From Symbiodinium natans (lineage: Eukaryota; Sar; Dinophyceae; Suessiales; Symbiodiniaceae): 46,419 nucleotides of DNA. Location of the stretch: NCBI GenBank assembly GCA_905221605.1, contig CAJNDS010000014.1, positions 400,001 to 446,419 of the forward strand. Direction: 5' to 3'. Position 1 is the stretch's first letter. The number at the start of each line of letters is the position of its first letter. Shown here in pieces: positions 20,640 through 32,300 of this stretch. Position numbers and translations under genes: made by a program. Under the pieces are notes generated by a model. It did no database searches and had not been told where the DNA came from. It was given only the letters and a program-made list of their open reading frames with translations.

Positions 20640-21030
20640 AGAAGCATAGAAAGGCTCAGAAAATAGCCTGGAATAAGCTCAAAGAAAAAAACTCAGAAAT
20701 GGTCCGGGAGGAGCCAAAAAACCCAGAAATGGTTCGGAAGGAGCCCAGAAAAGGCTCAGGAATGGTCTCAGGAGGAGCCCAAAAAGGCTCAAAAATGGTC
20801 TGGGGAGCCTAAATGGCTCGAAACGGTCGGGGAGAAGCAAGCCAAGAAATGGTTTGAAAAAGGCTCAGAGGGCGGTCTGAGCCCGGCAACGGTCCTTGAG
20901 GGGGGCCCGGGTTGCACCAGCAAGTCCTTGGCGGGGGCCCAGGTTGCACGAGCAACGGTCCTGGGGGGGGGGGCAGGTTGCACCAGCAACGGTCCTTGGG
21001 GCCAGGTTGCACCAGCAAAAGGTCTTGGGT
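20640..21030 (+). repeat. Two minisatellites: ~30-bp GGAGCCCAGAAAAGGCTC type, then GGTTGCACCAGCAACGGTCC type
   Basis: The first part repeats GGAGCCCA(A/G)AAAGGCTCA(G/A)(A/G)AATGGTC, the second GGTTGCACCAGCAACGGTCC with G-rich spacers. The 92-codon frame at 20534 is lysine/glutamate-rich because of the repeat and is not called as a gene. Confidence 0.7.
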
Positions 21031-21035
21031 TTAGG

Positions 21036-21211
21036 GTCTTTACCTTTGACACTCAAAGGCTCGACCGCCTTGACGGCCAGTGTGGGCCTTACCTTGCCTT
21101 GGAGCGTCCAGCAGCCCCAGCTTTACCTGGGCTGCACGTTCAGTGCTCTCAGGTCGCTCGCGAAGCTCGGACGGCTTCGGGCTCTCAAGTGTTGGTAGCG
21201 AGCCCTCAGCA
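21036..21211. other. Unique coding-like patch, strand undecided
   Basis: Open on plus for ~60 codons (RLDRLDGQCGPYLALERP) and on minus, where GGCAAG|GTAAGG and CCCAG|GTAAAG look like donors. Confidence 0.35.
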
Positions 21212-21395
21212 AAGACTTTAGGGTTTAGGGTTTAGGGTTTAGGCTTTAGGGTTTAGGGTTTAGGGTTTAGGGTTTAGGGTTTAGGGTTTAGGGTTTAGGG
21301 GTGGGTTTAGGGTTTAGGGTTTAGGGTTTAGGGTTTAGGGTTTAGGGTTTAGGGTTTAGGGTTTAGGGTTTAGGGTTTAGGGTTTAGGGTTTAGG
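21212..21395 (+). repeat. TTTAGGG array, ~26 units
   Basis: Near-perfect. Confidence 0.96.
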
Positions 21396-21504
21396 GCCCT
21401 AAAAACCCTGAACACCAAGAAAAAAAACAGCCACACGCTGGCCTCGCAGCCCTTCGAGGCCGGCCTTGGCCTGCATCCACCCGATCCTCCAAGCAGGTGC
21501 CAGA

Positions 21505-21660
21505 TGTAGGGTTCAGGGTTTGGGGTTTAGGGTTTAGGGCTTAGGGTTTAGGGTTTAGGGTTTAGGGTTTCGGGTTTAGGGTTTAGGGTTTAGGGCTTGG
21601 GGCTTGGGGCTTAGGATTTAGGATTTAGGATTTAGGGGTTTAGGGGTTGAGAGGTTTAAG
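21505..21660 (+). repeat. TTTAGGG with CTTAGGG/CTTGGGG/ATTTAGG variants
   Basis: Preceded by a 90-bp GC-rich patch open on both strands. Confidence 0.88.
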
Positions 21661-22317
21661 TGTTTATGGGTTTGAGAGTTTAGGGGCTCAAGGGCTTAAG
21701 GGTTTACTGAACCCTACCGGAACCTTCGCGCAGAGCTGCATTATTCTGATCAATGACTTCACCTACAGTAGCATGCTGAAACGAGACTTTGTGACCTCTC
21801 TCATCTCTGCACTCCTTGTGCGTTGCAGGGTTCAGCAGTTACGTGGCCCCGTCCGCATGCTCTTTAGTAAATCAGGATTAGAGGTTTGGGGGCTTAGTTC
21901 TCAAGTAAGTTGAAAGTCAATATGGGACTTGCAACCGACGAACTTCCCTGAGCCTACGAATATATACACATTAAAATGCAATGCAAACCCTAAATGGGAT
22001 CCGTTCCTGAATCCAATCCCAAAAGCCACCCTGAATCTGTAAACCCTGGAACCCGAAAAGCCCTAAAACCCGAAACCCCCGAAGCCCTAAAACCCTAAAG
22101 CCCTGCAAATTCTGGCAATCATCACCCCAAAGAGCTTGGGGGCTTCTTGGGGGTTAGGGGCTTTGAGGCCTCAGAGGCTTAGGGGGGTTTAGGGCCTTAT
22201 GAGGCTTAGGGGGGGGGGGGGGGGGGGGGGTCCACAATTCATGGATTTAGGGGGTTTGGGGGAGTTGCAGGTGTAGGTGCCTTGGTGGAAGTTCAGTAAA
22301 CCAAATATCCGTAAACC
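21661..22317. other. Unique stretch, possible plus exon(s) 21700-21905
   Basis: The plus strand is open over ~75 codons (TFAQSCIILINDFTYSSMLK); an internal CTTGTGCGTTGCAG acceptor and a perfect GTAAGT donor at 21905. Minus is largely closed. No family match. G22 run at 22209. Confidence 0.4.
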
Positions 22318-22374
22318 CTGAACCCTGAACCCTAAACCCTAAACCCTAAACCCTAAACCCTAAACCCTGAACCT
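22318..22374 (-). repeat. CCCTAAA array
   Basis: About 8 units. Confidence 0.9.
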
Positions 22375-22500
22375 CAAACTTCGATGACGAGCCTGAGCTG
22401 CGTCTCTGCGTCAGCTGGGTCTGCCTGTGTCTTTTGTTGCTCATGGGCGCAGGCTCTTGCATGGAGGCTGAGAGGGTGAAGGCTGAGAGGGCTTTGGGTT
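22375..22500. other. Unique patch open on both strands
   Basis: Plus NFDDEPELRLCVSW, minus HEQQKTQADPADAETQLRLV; unresolved. Confidence 0.3.
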
Positions 22501-22552
22501 GAGGGGTTAGGGGTTAGGGTTTAGGGTTAGGGCTTTTGGCTTAGGGCTTAGG

Positions 22553-22649
22553 GCTCAGGGTTCAGGGTTCAGGGCTCAGGGCTCAGGGTTCAGGGTTCAG
22601 GGTTCAGGGTTCAGGGTTCAGGGTTCAGGGTTCAGGGTTCAGGGTTCAG
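22553..22649 (+). repeat. Homogeneous TTCAGGG variant array (~13)
   Basis: With a few CTCAGGG units. Confidence 0.95.
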
Positions 22650-22897
22650 AGCTTATGGTGCTTGAGGGCATTTGGGTTGGGCCCTTATACCAACAATCCT
22701 TGATAAAGACTATAGTACCCCTCTATTATAATCTCTATACAGGACTGCTAGTAACTGCTAGTATACGGGGGAACATCCCAACCTACAGGGGTTTACGGGG
22801 TTTCGGTTTGGGTGGCTTTCCAGGGGGCTCGAACATGCTAGGTTGCACCGCCTGGGGTTTGGCGGACCACCCTTGGCGCCGAATATGGGGAATTCCC
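22650..22897. other. Unique patch before the octamer array
   Basis: No gene recognised. Confidence 0.4.
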
Positions 22898-23270
22898 CCC
22901 TCCCTCCTTCCCTCCTTCCCTCCTTCCCTCCTTCCCTCCTTCCCTCCTTCCCTCCTTCCCTCCTTCCCTCCTTCCCTCCTTCCCTCCTTCCCTCCTTCCC
23001 TCCTTCCCTCCTTCCCTCCTTCCCTCCTTCCCTCCTTCCCTCCTTCCCTCCTTCCCTCCTTCCCTCCTTCCCTCCTTCCCTCCTTCCCTCCTTCCCTCCT
23101 TCCCTCCTTCCCTCCTTCCCTCCTTCCCTCCTTCCCTCCTTCCCTCCTTCCCTCCTTCCCTCCTTCCCTCCTTCCCTCCTTCCCTCCTTCCCTCCTTCCC
23201 TCCTTCCCTCCTTCCCTCCTTCCCTCCTTCCCTCCTTCCCTCCTTCCCTCCTTCCCTCCTTCCCTCCTTC
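22898..23270 (+). repeat. CCCTCCTT octamer microsatellite (~46 copies)
   Basis: Almost uninterrupted pyrimidine tract of ~370 bp, able to form triplex (H-DNA). Gives artificial frames on both strands (PSLLPSFP / GGKEGRRE peptides). Confidence 0.97.
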
Positions 23271-23319
23271 CCCCTTTTCCCCTCCTGCCCCCCTGCTTCT
23301 CCCCTTCCCCTTCTCTCAA

Positions 23320-23457
23320 ACCCCAAAACCCCCAAACTCTCAAACCCCCAAACCCCAAAACCCCAAACCCCAAAACCCCAAAACCCCAAAACCCCAAAAC
23401 CCCAAAACCCCAAAACCCCAAAACCCCAAAACCCCAAAACCCCAAAACCCCAAAACC
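23320..23457 (+). repeat. CCCCAAAA octamer array
   Basis: Begins as CCCCAAA/CCCAAAC variants, then about 13 perfect CCCCAAAA units. The octamer equals the TTTTGGGG telomere repeat of spirotrich ciliates, but here it most likely arose from the local heptamer. Confidence 0.92.
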
Positions 23458-23509
23458 CTCAACTGCTATTTCAAGCATGCTTGGGCGATTATCAGCTTGG
23501 CGCTGCAGC

Positions 23510-23527
23510 CTTGGGCATGAAGTACGT
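23510..23527 (-). CDS. Possible SPFH gene exon k (18 nt)
   Basis: Would encode TYFMPK between AG (CAGCAAG|ACG) and a GC donor (AAG|GCTGCA), phase 0, in the place where HIR proteins have VFIPHGPG. The match is only a few residues and an upstream AG is possible. The plus strand is also open across this patch. Confidence 0.3.
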
Positions 23528-24256
23528 CTTGCTGTTGGTGCGACATCCTCAGCTTGGAGCTTAGGAGCTTAGGGGGGCTTCATTGAGGGCCTTGAAGGCT
23601 CTAGGGGCCCCTAGGGGGCCCCTAGGGGGCCTTTGGGGGCCTTAGAGGCCTTGGGGGCCATAGAGGGCCGCAGAGGCCCTAGGGGCCCTAGGGTCTTAGG
23701 GCCTTAGGGGCCTTAAATGGGTCTTCCAATGTCGGGCTTAGGCTCCAGCATTGGCGAGAAGCCCGCACAAAAAAACCATCCTAGAGCACCGCAAAAAGCC
23801 GAGGCTGCCAATCTCCCTGAATCGGCAAGACTTCATCGTACTCTGGGTTAGGGTTGTAGGGTTTAGGAATTTGGGCAAGGGATCTTCAACCCTAAACCCT
23901 AAACCCCAAGCCCTAAACTTTAAACTGGCTTGAGGAACATCTCCTACCTAAGGGGGTCGTGGAGTTCTTGGGCTACCCACCACGTTGGGCGAGCTAACAC
24001 ACACACACGCTGCTTAAAGAGGCAATGCAGGGCTCGGGGTTTGGGCGGCTAGGGTTCTTCTCCTAAACCCCAAACCCTAAAGCTTAAACCCTAAAAGGGT
24101 TTATACCGACAGGGAGCCGATGTCTTTGACAGTCTCGAAGTACTGCGTCATGATGAGCAGCTTCGAGAGCTCCTGCGGGTTAGCAGCTTCGTGTCCTTGC
24201 TGGTTCTGTTAGTATGGAATGAGGGAATGAGGTACCCCATATCCCCCCTACATATG

Positions 24257-24287
<31 letters not shown>

Positions 24288-24401
24288 TGTTTATTTCTTC
24301 ATTCATGTATACTATTTTATTTCATTTTCATTGTTTTATATTACATTATTTTACATTATATTATATTATATTATATTACCTTATCATCTCTCTCTCTCCT
24401 C

Positions 24402-24443
<42 letters not shown>

Positions 24444-26280
24444 CGTCTATCCTTTAAGGTATTTAGGCCCCCCCCCCCCCCCATTCCCTACGAAGAACCA
24501 GGGGGTTGTAGGCACATGCCGTTTGTGGGGTTTGCAGAAAATGTATACGGGTAGGGAGTTGCCATACTATATGGGGACCCGAAAAGGGACCTTATTTCGA
24601 GAACTACCCGCCCATAGGGCTTGGTTCCGGAAAGGTTCGATTTCGGCCGAAACGCTCCCTTTTTGGAACCCGGGGGGGCCATGGTTTTCATTTGTTTTTG
24701 GGTGCTGCGGCTTACTTAAGAGTCACAACGGCTCAGGGAGCTTGGGTAAGCACGAACCCTGAAGTTAGACTTATCTTAAGAGCCTACTTCTACTTGCTAC
24801 GCTCTCCGAGGCTTGCGCCTTCTGGGGGGTTTTCAGACTTTCAGCCCAGGGAACTTTTGGAACAACGTACGAAACTCCGGTTTGAGGTTTAGGGGGAGGG
24901 GACGGGGGGGTCTCAAAGAACCCATGCCCTTAAAGAAGGTCATAAGCGCCCTGGATCCTAAACCCTACACCCTAAACCCTACTTCTCGGGGCTCTTGAAA
25001 GGTTCTGGCATACACCCTGAACCCTAAACCCTAAACCCTAAACCCTAAGCCCTAAACCCTAAACCCTAAACCAGAAGTGTGACAGGCGCCTCTGTCGTAG
25101 CAGTCTCGCCAGTCCTGCCAGCGCATGGGGCTCAAGCGACTTCAGTTTCTTTTTTGGTTTAGGGTTTAGGGTTTAGGGTTTAGGGTTTAGGGTTTAGGGT
25201 TTAGGGTTTAGGGTTTAGGGTTTAGGGTTTAGGGTTTAGGGTTTAGGGTTTAGGGTTTAGGGTTTAGGGTTTAGGGTTTAGGGTTTAGGGTTAGGTTTAG
25301 GGTTTAGGGTTTAGGGTTTAGGGTTTAGGGTTTAGGGTTTAGGGTTTAGGGTTTAGGGTTTAGGGTTTAGGGTTTAGGGTTTAGGGTTTAGGGTTTAGGG
25401 TTTAGGGTTTAGGGTTTAGGTTAGGGTTTAGGGTTTAGGGTTTAGGGTTTAGGGTTTAGGGTTTAGGGTTTAGGGTTTAGGGTTTAGGGTTTAGGGTTTA
25501 GGGTTTAGGAACCCTGAACCCTGAGCCTCTCTTTCAGGGCAATATCCCAATTCTTGCAGGCTTTCTCCAAAGTAGCCAAATTTTATGTGTGTGTGTGCAG
25601 TGGGCATTGTCCTAAACCCTAAACCCTAAACCCTAAACCCTAAACCCTAAACCCTAAACCCTAAACCTCCAATTATTCCGGGGGCATTCTCCACACTCGT
25701 GGGCATTGGGGGCTGGTCTTTAGGAGTTCAGGACCTGGGGCTGGCTGATGTTGAGGGTTTAAACCCTACCACCCTAAACCCGAAACCCGAAACCCGAAGC
25801 CCTAAACCCTAAACCCTAAAAAAGGGACCATAAGGGAAGACTGCTAGTAATTCTTCCGACCCCCTTTGTTAGGACACCCATCGGCCTCTCGAGCACGGCG
25901 GTGCGCAAGCCGTCGATGATGGCCTGGGCATGCTCCCGCAAAGCTAGGGCACCCTACACCCTAAACCCTAAACCCTAAACCGTAAACCCTAAACCCTAAA
26001 CCCTAAACCCTAAACCTCAAACCCGAATCCAGAAGCCAGAAAGCTTACTGTACTTTAACTTACAACTTGCGAGGCCATAGGAAAACTACATCTGAAAGCT
26101 CTCAACTCAACACATCTCATGGGGCTTCTGGTAGAACCCCATGCCCCAACTCCTCAGATTCCCATAGGCCATACACCCTAGACCTTCAAGCCGGGGGCTA
26201 AATCCCTACACACTCGACCCTGCCCTATTAAGGTACAGCGGGTTTAGGGCCCGAGCCCAGAAAGGCTTTGGGAGATGTAT

Positions 26281-26318
<38 letters not shown>

Positions 26319-29300
26319 GNNNNNNNNNNNNNNNNNNNNNNNNNNNNNNNNNNNNNNNNNNNNNNNNNNNNNNNNNNNNNNNNNNNNNNNNNNNNNNNNN
26401 NNNNNNNNNNNNNNNNNNNCCCCCACCCACCTCAGCACACCCTAAAACCCTGAAAACCCGACAAACCCTTGCGGTCACCCGTGACGCCGCTAGCGAAAAT
26501 CACCATTGCCCACTTTTGAGGCCAGCAAAATCACCGTTGCCCACTTCTGAGGCCAGGAAAGTCACCGTTGCCCACTTTTGAGGCCAGGAAAGTCACCGTT
26601 GTCCACATTTGAGGCCAGGAAAGTCACCGTTGCCCACTTTTGAGGCCAGGAAAGTCACCGTTGCCCACTTTTGAGGCCAGGAAAGTCACCGTTGCCCACT
26701 TTTGAGGCCGAAAATCACCGTTTGAATTAGGGTTTAAATTCATTATGATAGAGAGGTTTAGGGTTTAGGGTTTAGGGTTTAGGGTTTAAGGTTTAGGGTT
26801 TAGGGTTTAGGGTTTAGGGTTTAGGGTTTCGGGTTTAGGGTTTCGGGTTTAGGGTTTAGGTTTAGGGTTTAGGGTTCTAGGTTCTAGGGTTTGGGGTTTA
26901 GGGCGTAGGGGTTTAGGGTTTGGAGTTTGGTGTTTGGGGTTTCGGTTTAGGGTTTAGGGTTTAGGGTCCGCTGACCCTGGCGGCCTGTTGGATGGGTTTT
27001 TGAAAGATGATGATCTCCCTCCTTACCCCGGTACCCGGGCAGCTTTTCCGTGGAGGAACAAGCCACCCACACCGCGTAAACTCATGGACCATAGACGGTT
27101 TCGCACAGGGCACAGGGGCTCTTTTGGAACAAACCCTACCCCCCCCTTACCCGCCCTACCCCACCCCCCCCCCCCCCCCGCTACCCCCCGCAAAGGACCG
27201 CCCACTGGCCCCGCACCCCCACCCCCCCCACCCAGACCCGAACGCAAACCCAATCTCTTAAATCCGGGCACGCCCGTGGTCCGACGCCGTTAGGCGCCAG
27301 CCCTAGCTTTAGCTACCCCGGGGGGGGCCTTTGCCGCCGACCCGGTTGGCTCCCCAACATCCGGCTCCAAATACGGCTTCCGAAGGGCATCATGTTTCAG
27401 GTACATTTTTTATCGCGAAAAACGCGCTGTTCCCCACCGAATTTGGGCAAACGACCCCGGAGAGCATCATCGACTCTCTTTTTCAACTTTTGCCAAATAC
27501 GCGTTGTTGATGTTTTTTGGGTGGCATCGGCCACCCCAAAGGACCCCCACAAGAGGCGCATCATGAGCATCAGCGGGTTGGGTCTCGGGTTTCGGATGCG
27601 GCTGAGAGCTTGGAAACACAGAAATCGCTGTAAATACCGTGGTTTTCGTGCTGTTACGGACATTTCCGTTTTGAGGCCGGCATATGCCCCTATAAGCCAT
27701 GCATGCCTGGAGGCCGGAGCCGCTGATGCTCATGATGCGCGGCCGGGCGGGGGGCCAGGGTTCGCATCATCGAGGCTTCGTTTCTCTTTGGGGATCCGGG
27801 GGGCGAGCATCAGCAGCATCAGCGGCTCCGGAAAGGGTTTCGGGCGGCAGGATTTCGAAGGATGCTGGCGTAACTCCATAACATGGCACTCGAAATGCGC
27901 GAGCGCGCGCGCGCGCACGCGCGCGCACGCGGAAAACGCACCAGTTCCCGCGCGCGCACGCGCGCGGGCGCGCGCGCGCGCGCGCGCGCCGTTGTTTGTT
28001 GTTGTTTGTTTGTTTGTTTGTTTGTTTGTTTGTTTGTTTGTTTGTTTGTTTGTTTGTTTGTTTGTTTGTTTGTTTGTTTGTTTGTTGGTTTGTTTGTTTT
28101 TGTTTGTTTGTTTGTTTGTTTGTTTGTTTGTTTGTTTGTTTGTTTGTTTGTTTGTGGTTGTTGTTGTTGTTGTTGTTGCCCGTGGTCCGACGCCGTTAGG
28201 CGCCAGCCCTAGCTTTAGCTACCCCGGAAGGGGGGGGCATGAACCCCCATGACAATTCGAGGTCAAAAACCTAAACCCTTGATCTGAGACCCTAAATCCC
28301 AAACCCTTAGACCCACCTAACCCTGCTTAAAGGCTAAGGGTTGAGAGTCTAGTGTTTAGGTTTGAAGTTTCTGCGGTCTCGGGGTCGGGCTTCAGGCTTT
28401 AGGGTTTAGGGTTTAGGATTTAGAGTTTAGGGTGTCAGGTTCCGGGTTTCTTCTACAGTGTGGCCGTGGATGCCTCCACGGTGCTTGTGAACACGAACAC
28501 CTCCACGGTGTTTGCGAACGTGAAGACTGCAAATGCTGAACATGAACACCTCCACAGGTGTTTGCGAACGTGAAAACTGTACATGTGGCCATGCACCTCC
28601 ACGGTGTTTCTGAACATGAACACCTCCACGGTGTTTGCGAACGTGAAAACTGTACATGCACACTTCCACAGTGTGGCCATGCACCTCCACGGTGTTTCTG
28701 AACATGAAAACCTCCACGGTGTTTGCGAACGTGAAAACTGTACATGCACACTTCCACAGTGTGGCCATGCACCTCCACGGCGTTTCTGAACATGAACACC
28801 TCCACGGTGTTTGTGAACATGAAGACGGTAGACGACGCTCCCAAAGTGTGGCCACGAACACCTCCACGGTGTTTGTATGAGGCTCCGGCCAATCAGGACT
28901 CCGAGACCCTTCATATCTTCCCAGCCCTGTACTCGTGGGTGCTAGCTCCCAATATACGGTAAAACCCGCGGACCAGACGAGGCACCTAGTTCAGACCGTG
29001 CATCTCTCGCGGGCGCGTTGGTGTTTTTTTGTTGTTCTTATTCTTATTCTTTTGATTGTTCCCTCTCTTTTTGTTCTTCTTCTTTTTCTTCTGAGTCTTC
29101 TCCTTCTGCTTGTGGTGGTTGTTGTTGTTGTTGTTGCTGCTGTGCTTGCTGCCGTTGTCCTGCTGCTGGTGGGCGTGCCCGGCTGTGGGCGACAGCCCGT
29201 TAGATTTAGAGCTAAGCGGGTTAGGGTTTAGGGTTCAGGGTCGAGGGTCTAGGGTTTAGCGTCTAGGGTTTAGGGTTTAGGGTTTAGGGCTTAGGCCTTA

Positions 29301-32300
29301 GGGCTTAGTGCTTAGGGCTTAGGGCTTAGGGCTTAGGGCCTAGGGCTTAGGGGTTAGTGGTTAGGGTTTAGGGTTTAGGGTTTAGGGTTTAGGGTTTAGG
29401 GTTTAGGGTTTAGGGTTCAAGAGCTCCTGGTCGAGCAGTTTCTCGTTTAGGCTCTGCGTTTAGAACATCGAAAAATACCCACCCACCCGAAGTTCCCATA
29501 ACATTAAGAAATAAAAAGTTTCTTCTTTTTATTAGGATGGTTCAATAACAAAATGAATGACTTCCACTTAACAAACGAGGAGGTGGAGATACTAAACCAC
29601 GCGAGGCTTTGAGGTCTTGAAATCTTAAACTGAGGCTCCAAACCTGGAAAAAATATGTTAAAAAATGAAAAAACGCAGGAAAAAAAAGGAGAAAAAAAAG
29701 CCTGGGGTTCCCCCCATTTGGGGTGTTTTTGGAAGCAAATTTTCCCTCATGGGGGGGTCGGAGTTCGAGGCAAGGGGGGGTCTCCGAAGATTATTTTGCC
29801 TTTAAAGTCGAAAAATGACCCCCCTCTGACCAAAATCATTATGAAAAAGGTCGCGGAAAAGTCTTGAAAAACTTGAAAAAAACCCGAAGAAACATGGAAA
29901 AACCTTAAAAAAACATTGAAAAACCTTGAAAAACCCTGAAACTTGAAAAAACACGGCGTTGAGGCCTTGAAACCCTAAACACAGGCCTTGAGGCCTTGAA
30001 ACCCTAAACGCTGGCCCCTGAAACCCTAAACACAGGCCCTGAGGCCTTGAAACCCTAAACGCTGGGCCCTGAAACCCTAAACACAGGCCCTGAGGCCCTG
30101 AAACCCTAAACACAAGCCCTGAGGCCTGGAAACCCTAAACGCTGGGCCCTGAAACCCTAAACACAGGCCCTGAGGCCCTGAAACCCTAAACACAGGCCCT
30201 GAGGCCTTGAAACCCTAAACGCTGGGCGTGCCGACAACTGGGGCCAAACTGAAGAGGACTTCAGTCCTGTCCAGACGTTAGCAGAAGCATGGCGGCAGCC
30301 CAGGGGCGTCCCAAATTGGCGTGAGAAGGGTCCAGTATAGGACGGCGACACCTGCCACATCAGTGGTGCTGGTCGAAGGGGGGATGGCATTCCCTTTTGC
30401 GCTGCCCTTTGTTGCATAACCCTTATATAAGCCCTCAATGAAGCAGTCAATGTTGCAACGGTGGCAGGTCACCCATGGACACTGGCTGGGAAATCGAGAA
30501 GATGACCCCCTGAAACCCTAAACACAGGCCCTGAGGCCCTGAAACCCTAAACACGGGCTTTGAGGCCTTGAAACCCCAAACGCTGGGCCCTGAAACCCTA
30601 AACACAGGCCCTGAGGCCCTGAAACCCTAAACACAGGCTTTGAGGCCTTGACACCCTAAATGCGGGGCACTGAAACCCTAAACACAGGCCCTGAGGCCCT
30701 GAAACCCTAAACACAGGCCCTGAGGCCTTGAAACCCTAAACGCTGGGCCCTGAAACCCTAAACACAGGCCCTGAGGCCCTGAAACCCTAAACACAGGCTT
30801 TGAGGCCTTGAAACCCCAAACGCTGGGCCCTGAAACCCTAAACACAGGCCCTGAGGCCCTGAAACCCTAAACACAGGCCCTGAAGCCTTGAAACCCTAAA
30901 TGCTGGGCCCTGAAACCCTAAACACAGGCCCTGAGGCCCTGAAACCCTAAACACAGGCCCTGAGGCCTTGAAACCCTAAAGCTGGGCCCTGAAACCCTAA
31001 ACACAGGCCCTGAGGCCCTGAAACCCTAAACACAGGCCCTGAGGCCTTGAAACCCTAAACGCTGGGCCCTGAAACCCTAAACACAGGCCCTGAGGCCCTG
31101 AAACCCTAAACACAGGCCCTGAGGCCTTGAAACCCTAAACGCTGGGCCCTGAAACCCTAAACACAGGCCCTGAGGCCCTGAAACCCTAAACACAGGCCCT
31201 GAGCCTTGAAACCCTAAACGCTGGGCCCTGAAACCCTAAACACAGGCCCTGAGGCCCTGAAACCCTAAACACAGGCCCTGAAGGCCTTGAAACCCTAAAC
31301 GCTGGGCCCTGAAACCCTAAACACAGGCCCTGAGGCCCTGAAACCCTAAACACAGGCTTTGAGGCCTTGAAACCCTAAACGCTGGGCCCTGAAACCCTAA
31401 ACACAGGCCCTGAGGCCCTGAAACCCTAAACACAGGCCCTGAGGCCTTGAAACCCTAAACGCTGGGCCCTGAAACCCTAAACACAGGCCCTGAGGCCCTG
31501 AAACCCTAAACACAGGCTTTGAGGCCTTGAAACACTAAACGCTGGGCCCTGAAACCCTAAACACAGGCCCTGAGGCCCTGAAACCCTAAACACAGGCCCT
31601 GAGGCCTTGAAACCCTAAACGCTGGGCCCTGAAACCCTAAACACAGGCCCTGAGGCCCTGAAACCCTAAACACAGGCCCTGAGGCCTTGAAACCCTAAAC
31701 GCTGGGCCCTGAAACCCTAAACACAGGCCCTGAGGCCCTGAAACCCTAAACACAGGCCCTGAGGCCTTGAAACCCTAAACGCTGGGCCCTGAAACCCTAA
31801 ACACAGGCTTTGAGGCCTTGAGGCCTAAAAACCCTAAACGCTGGGCCCTGAAACCCTAAACACAGGCCCTGAGGCCCTGCAACCTGAAACACAGGCCCTG
31901 GGCCTGGAAACTAACGATGGGCCGCCGACAACTGGGGCCAAACTGAAGAGGACTTCAGTCCTGTCCAGACGTTAGCAGAAGCATGGCGGCAGCCCAGGGG
32001 CGTCCCAAATTGGCGTGAGAAGGGTCCAGTATAGGACGGCGACACCTGCCACATCAGTGGTGCTGGTCGAAGGGGGGATGGCATTCCCTTTTGCGCTGCC
32101 CCTTGTTGCATAACCCTTATATAAGCCCTCAATGAAGCAGTCAATGTTGCAACGGTGGCAGGTCACCCATGGACACTGGCTGGGAAATCGAGAAGATGAC
32201 CCCCTGAAACCCTAAACACAGGCCCTGAGGCCCTGAAACCCTAAACACGGGCTTTGAGGCCTTGAAACCCCAAACGCTGGGCCCTGAAACCCTAAACACA

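Larger units (their letters stand above)
27322..28177. other. Unit enclosed by the 50-bp repeats
   Basis: Contains the perfect 21-bp inverted arms at 27556-27576 and 27720-27740 (core GCGCATCATGAGCATCAGCG), a third related GAGCATCAGC string near 27810, a CG/CACG dinucleotide-rich tract (27898-27990), TTTG tetranucleotides (28000-28155) and TTG triplets. Long frames through it (286 codons) are made of simple repeats and are not genes. Confidence 0.6.

Noticed and set aside
22655-23572. Long frames (305, 231, 225 and 199 codons) on both strands
   Set aside because: Translations of the CCCTCCTT and CCCCAAAA arrays; period-8 repeats lack stops in several frames.
24206-24216. TACTAAC branch point just before exon j
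   Set aside because: It sits directly against the AG, too close to act as a branch site; probably coincidence.
25080-25610. Protein-like minus patches (LATLEKACKNWDIALKERL, LEPHALAGLARLLRQRR)
   Set aside because: They lie inside the SPFH i-j intron and fit no part of the family; they show that open, protein-like patches alone are weak evidence.
27392-28252. 286-codon plus frame
   Set aside because: Its second half is CG and TTTG simple repeat; the first half shows inverted repeats and no recognisable domain.
30157-32166. 64-97-codon minus frames in the satellite inserts as genes
   Set aside because: The duplicated insert is open but the frames run into satellite repeat, and no domain or splice context is visible.
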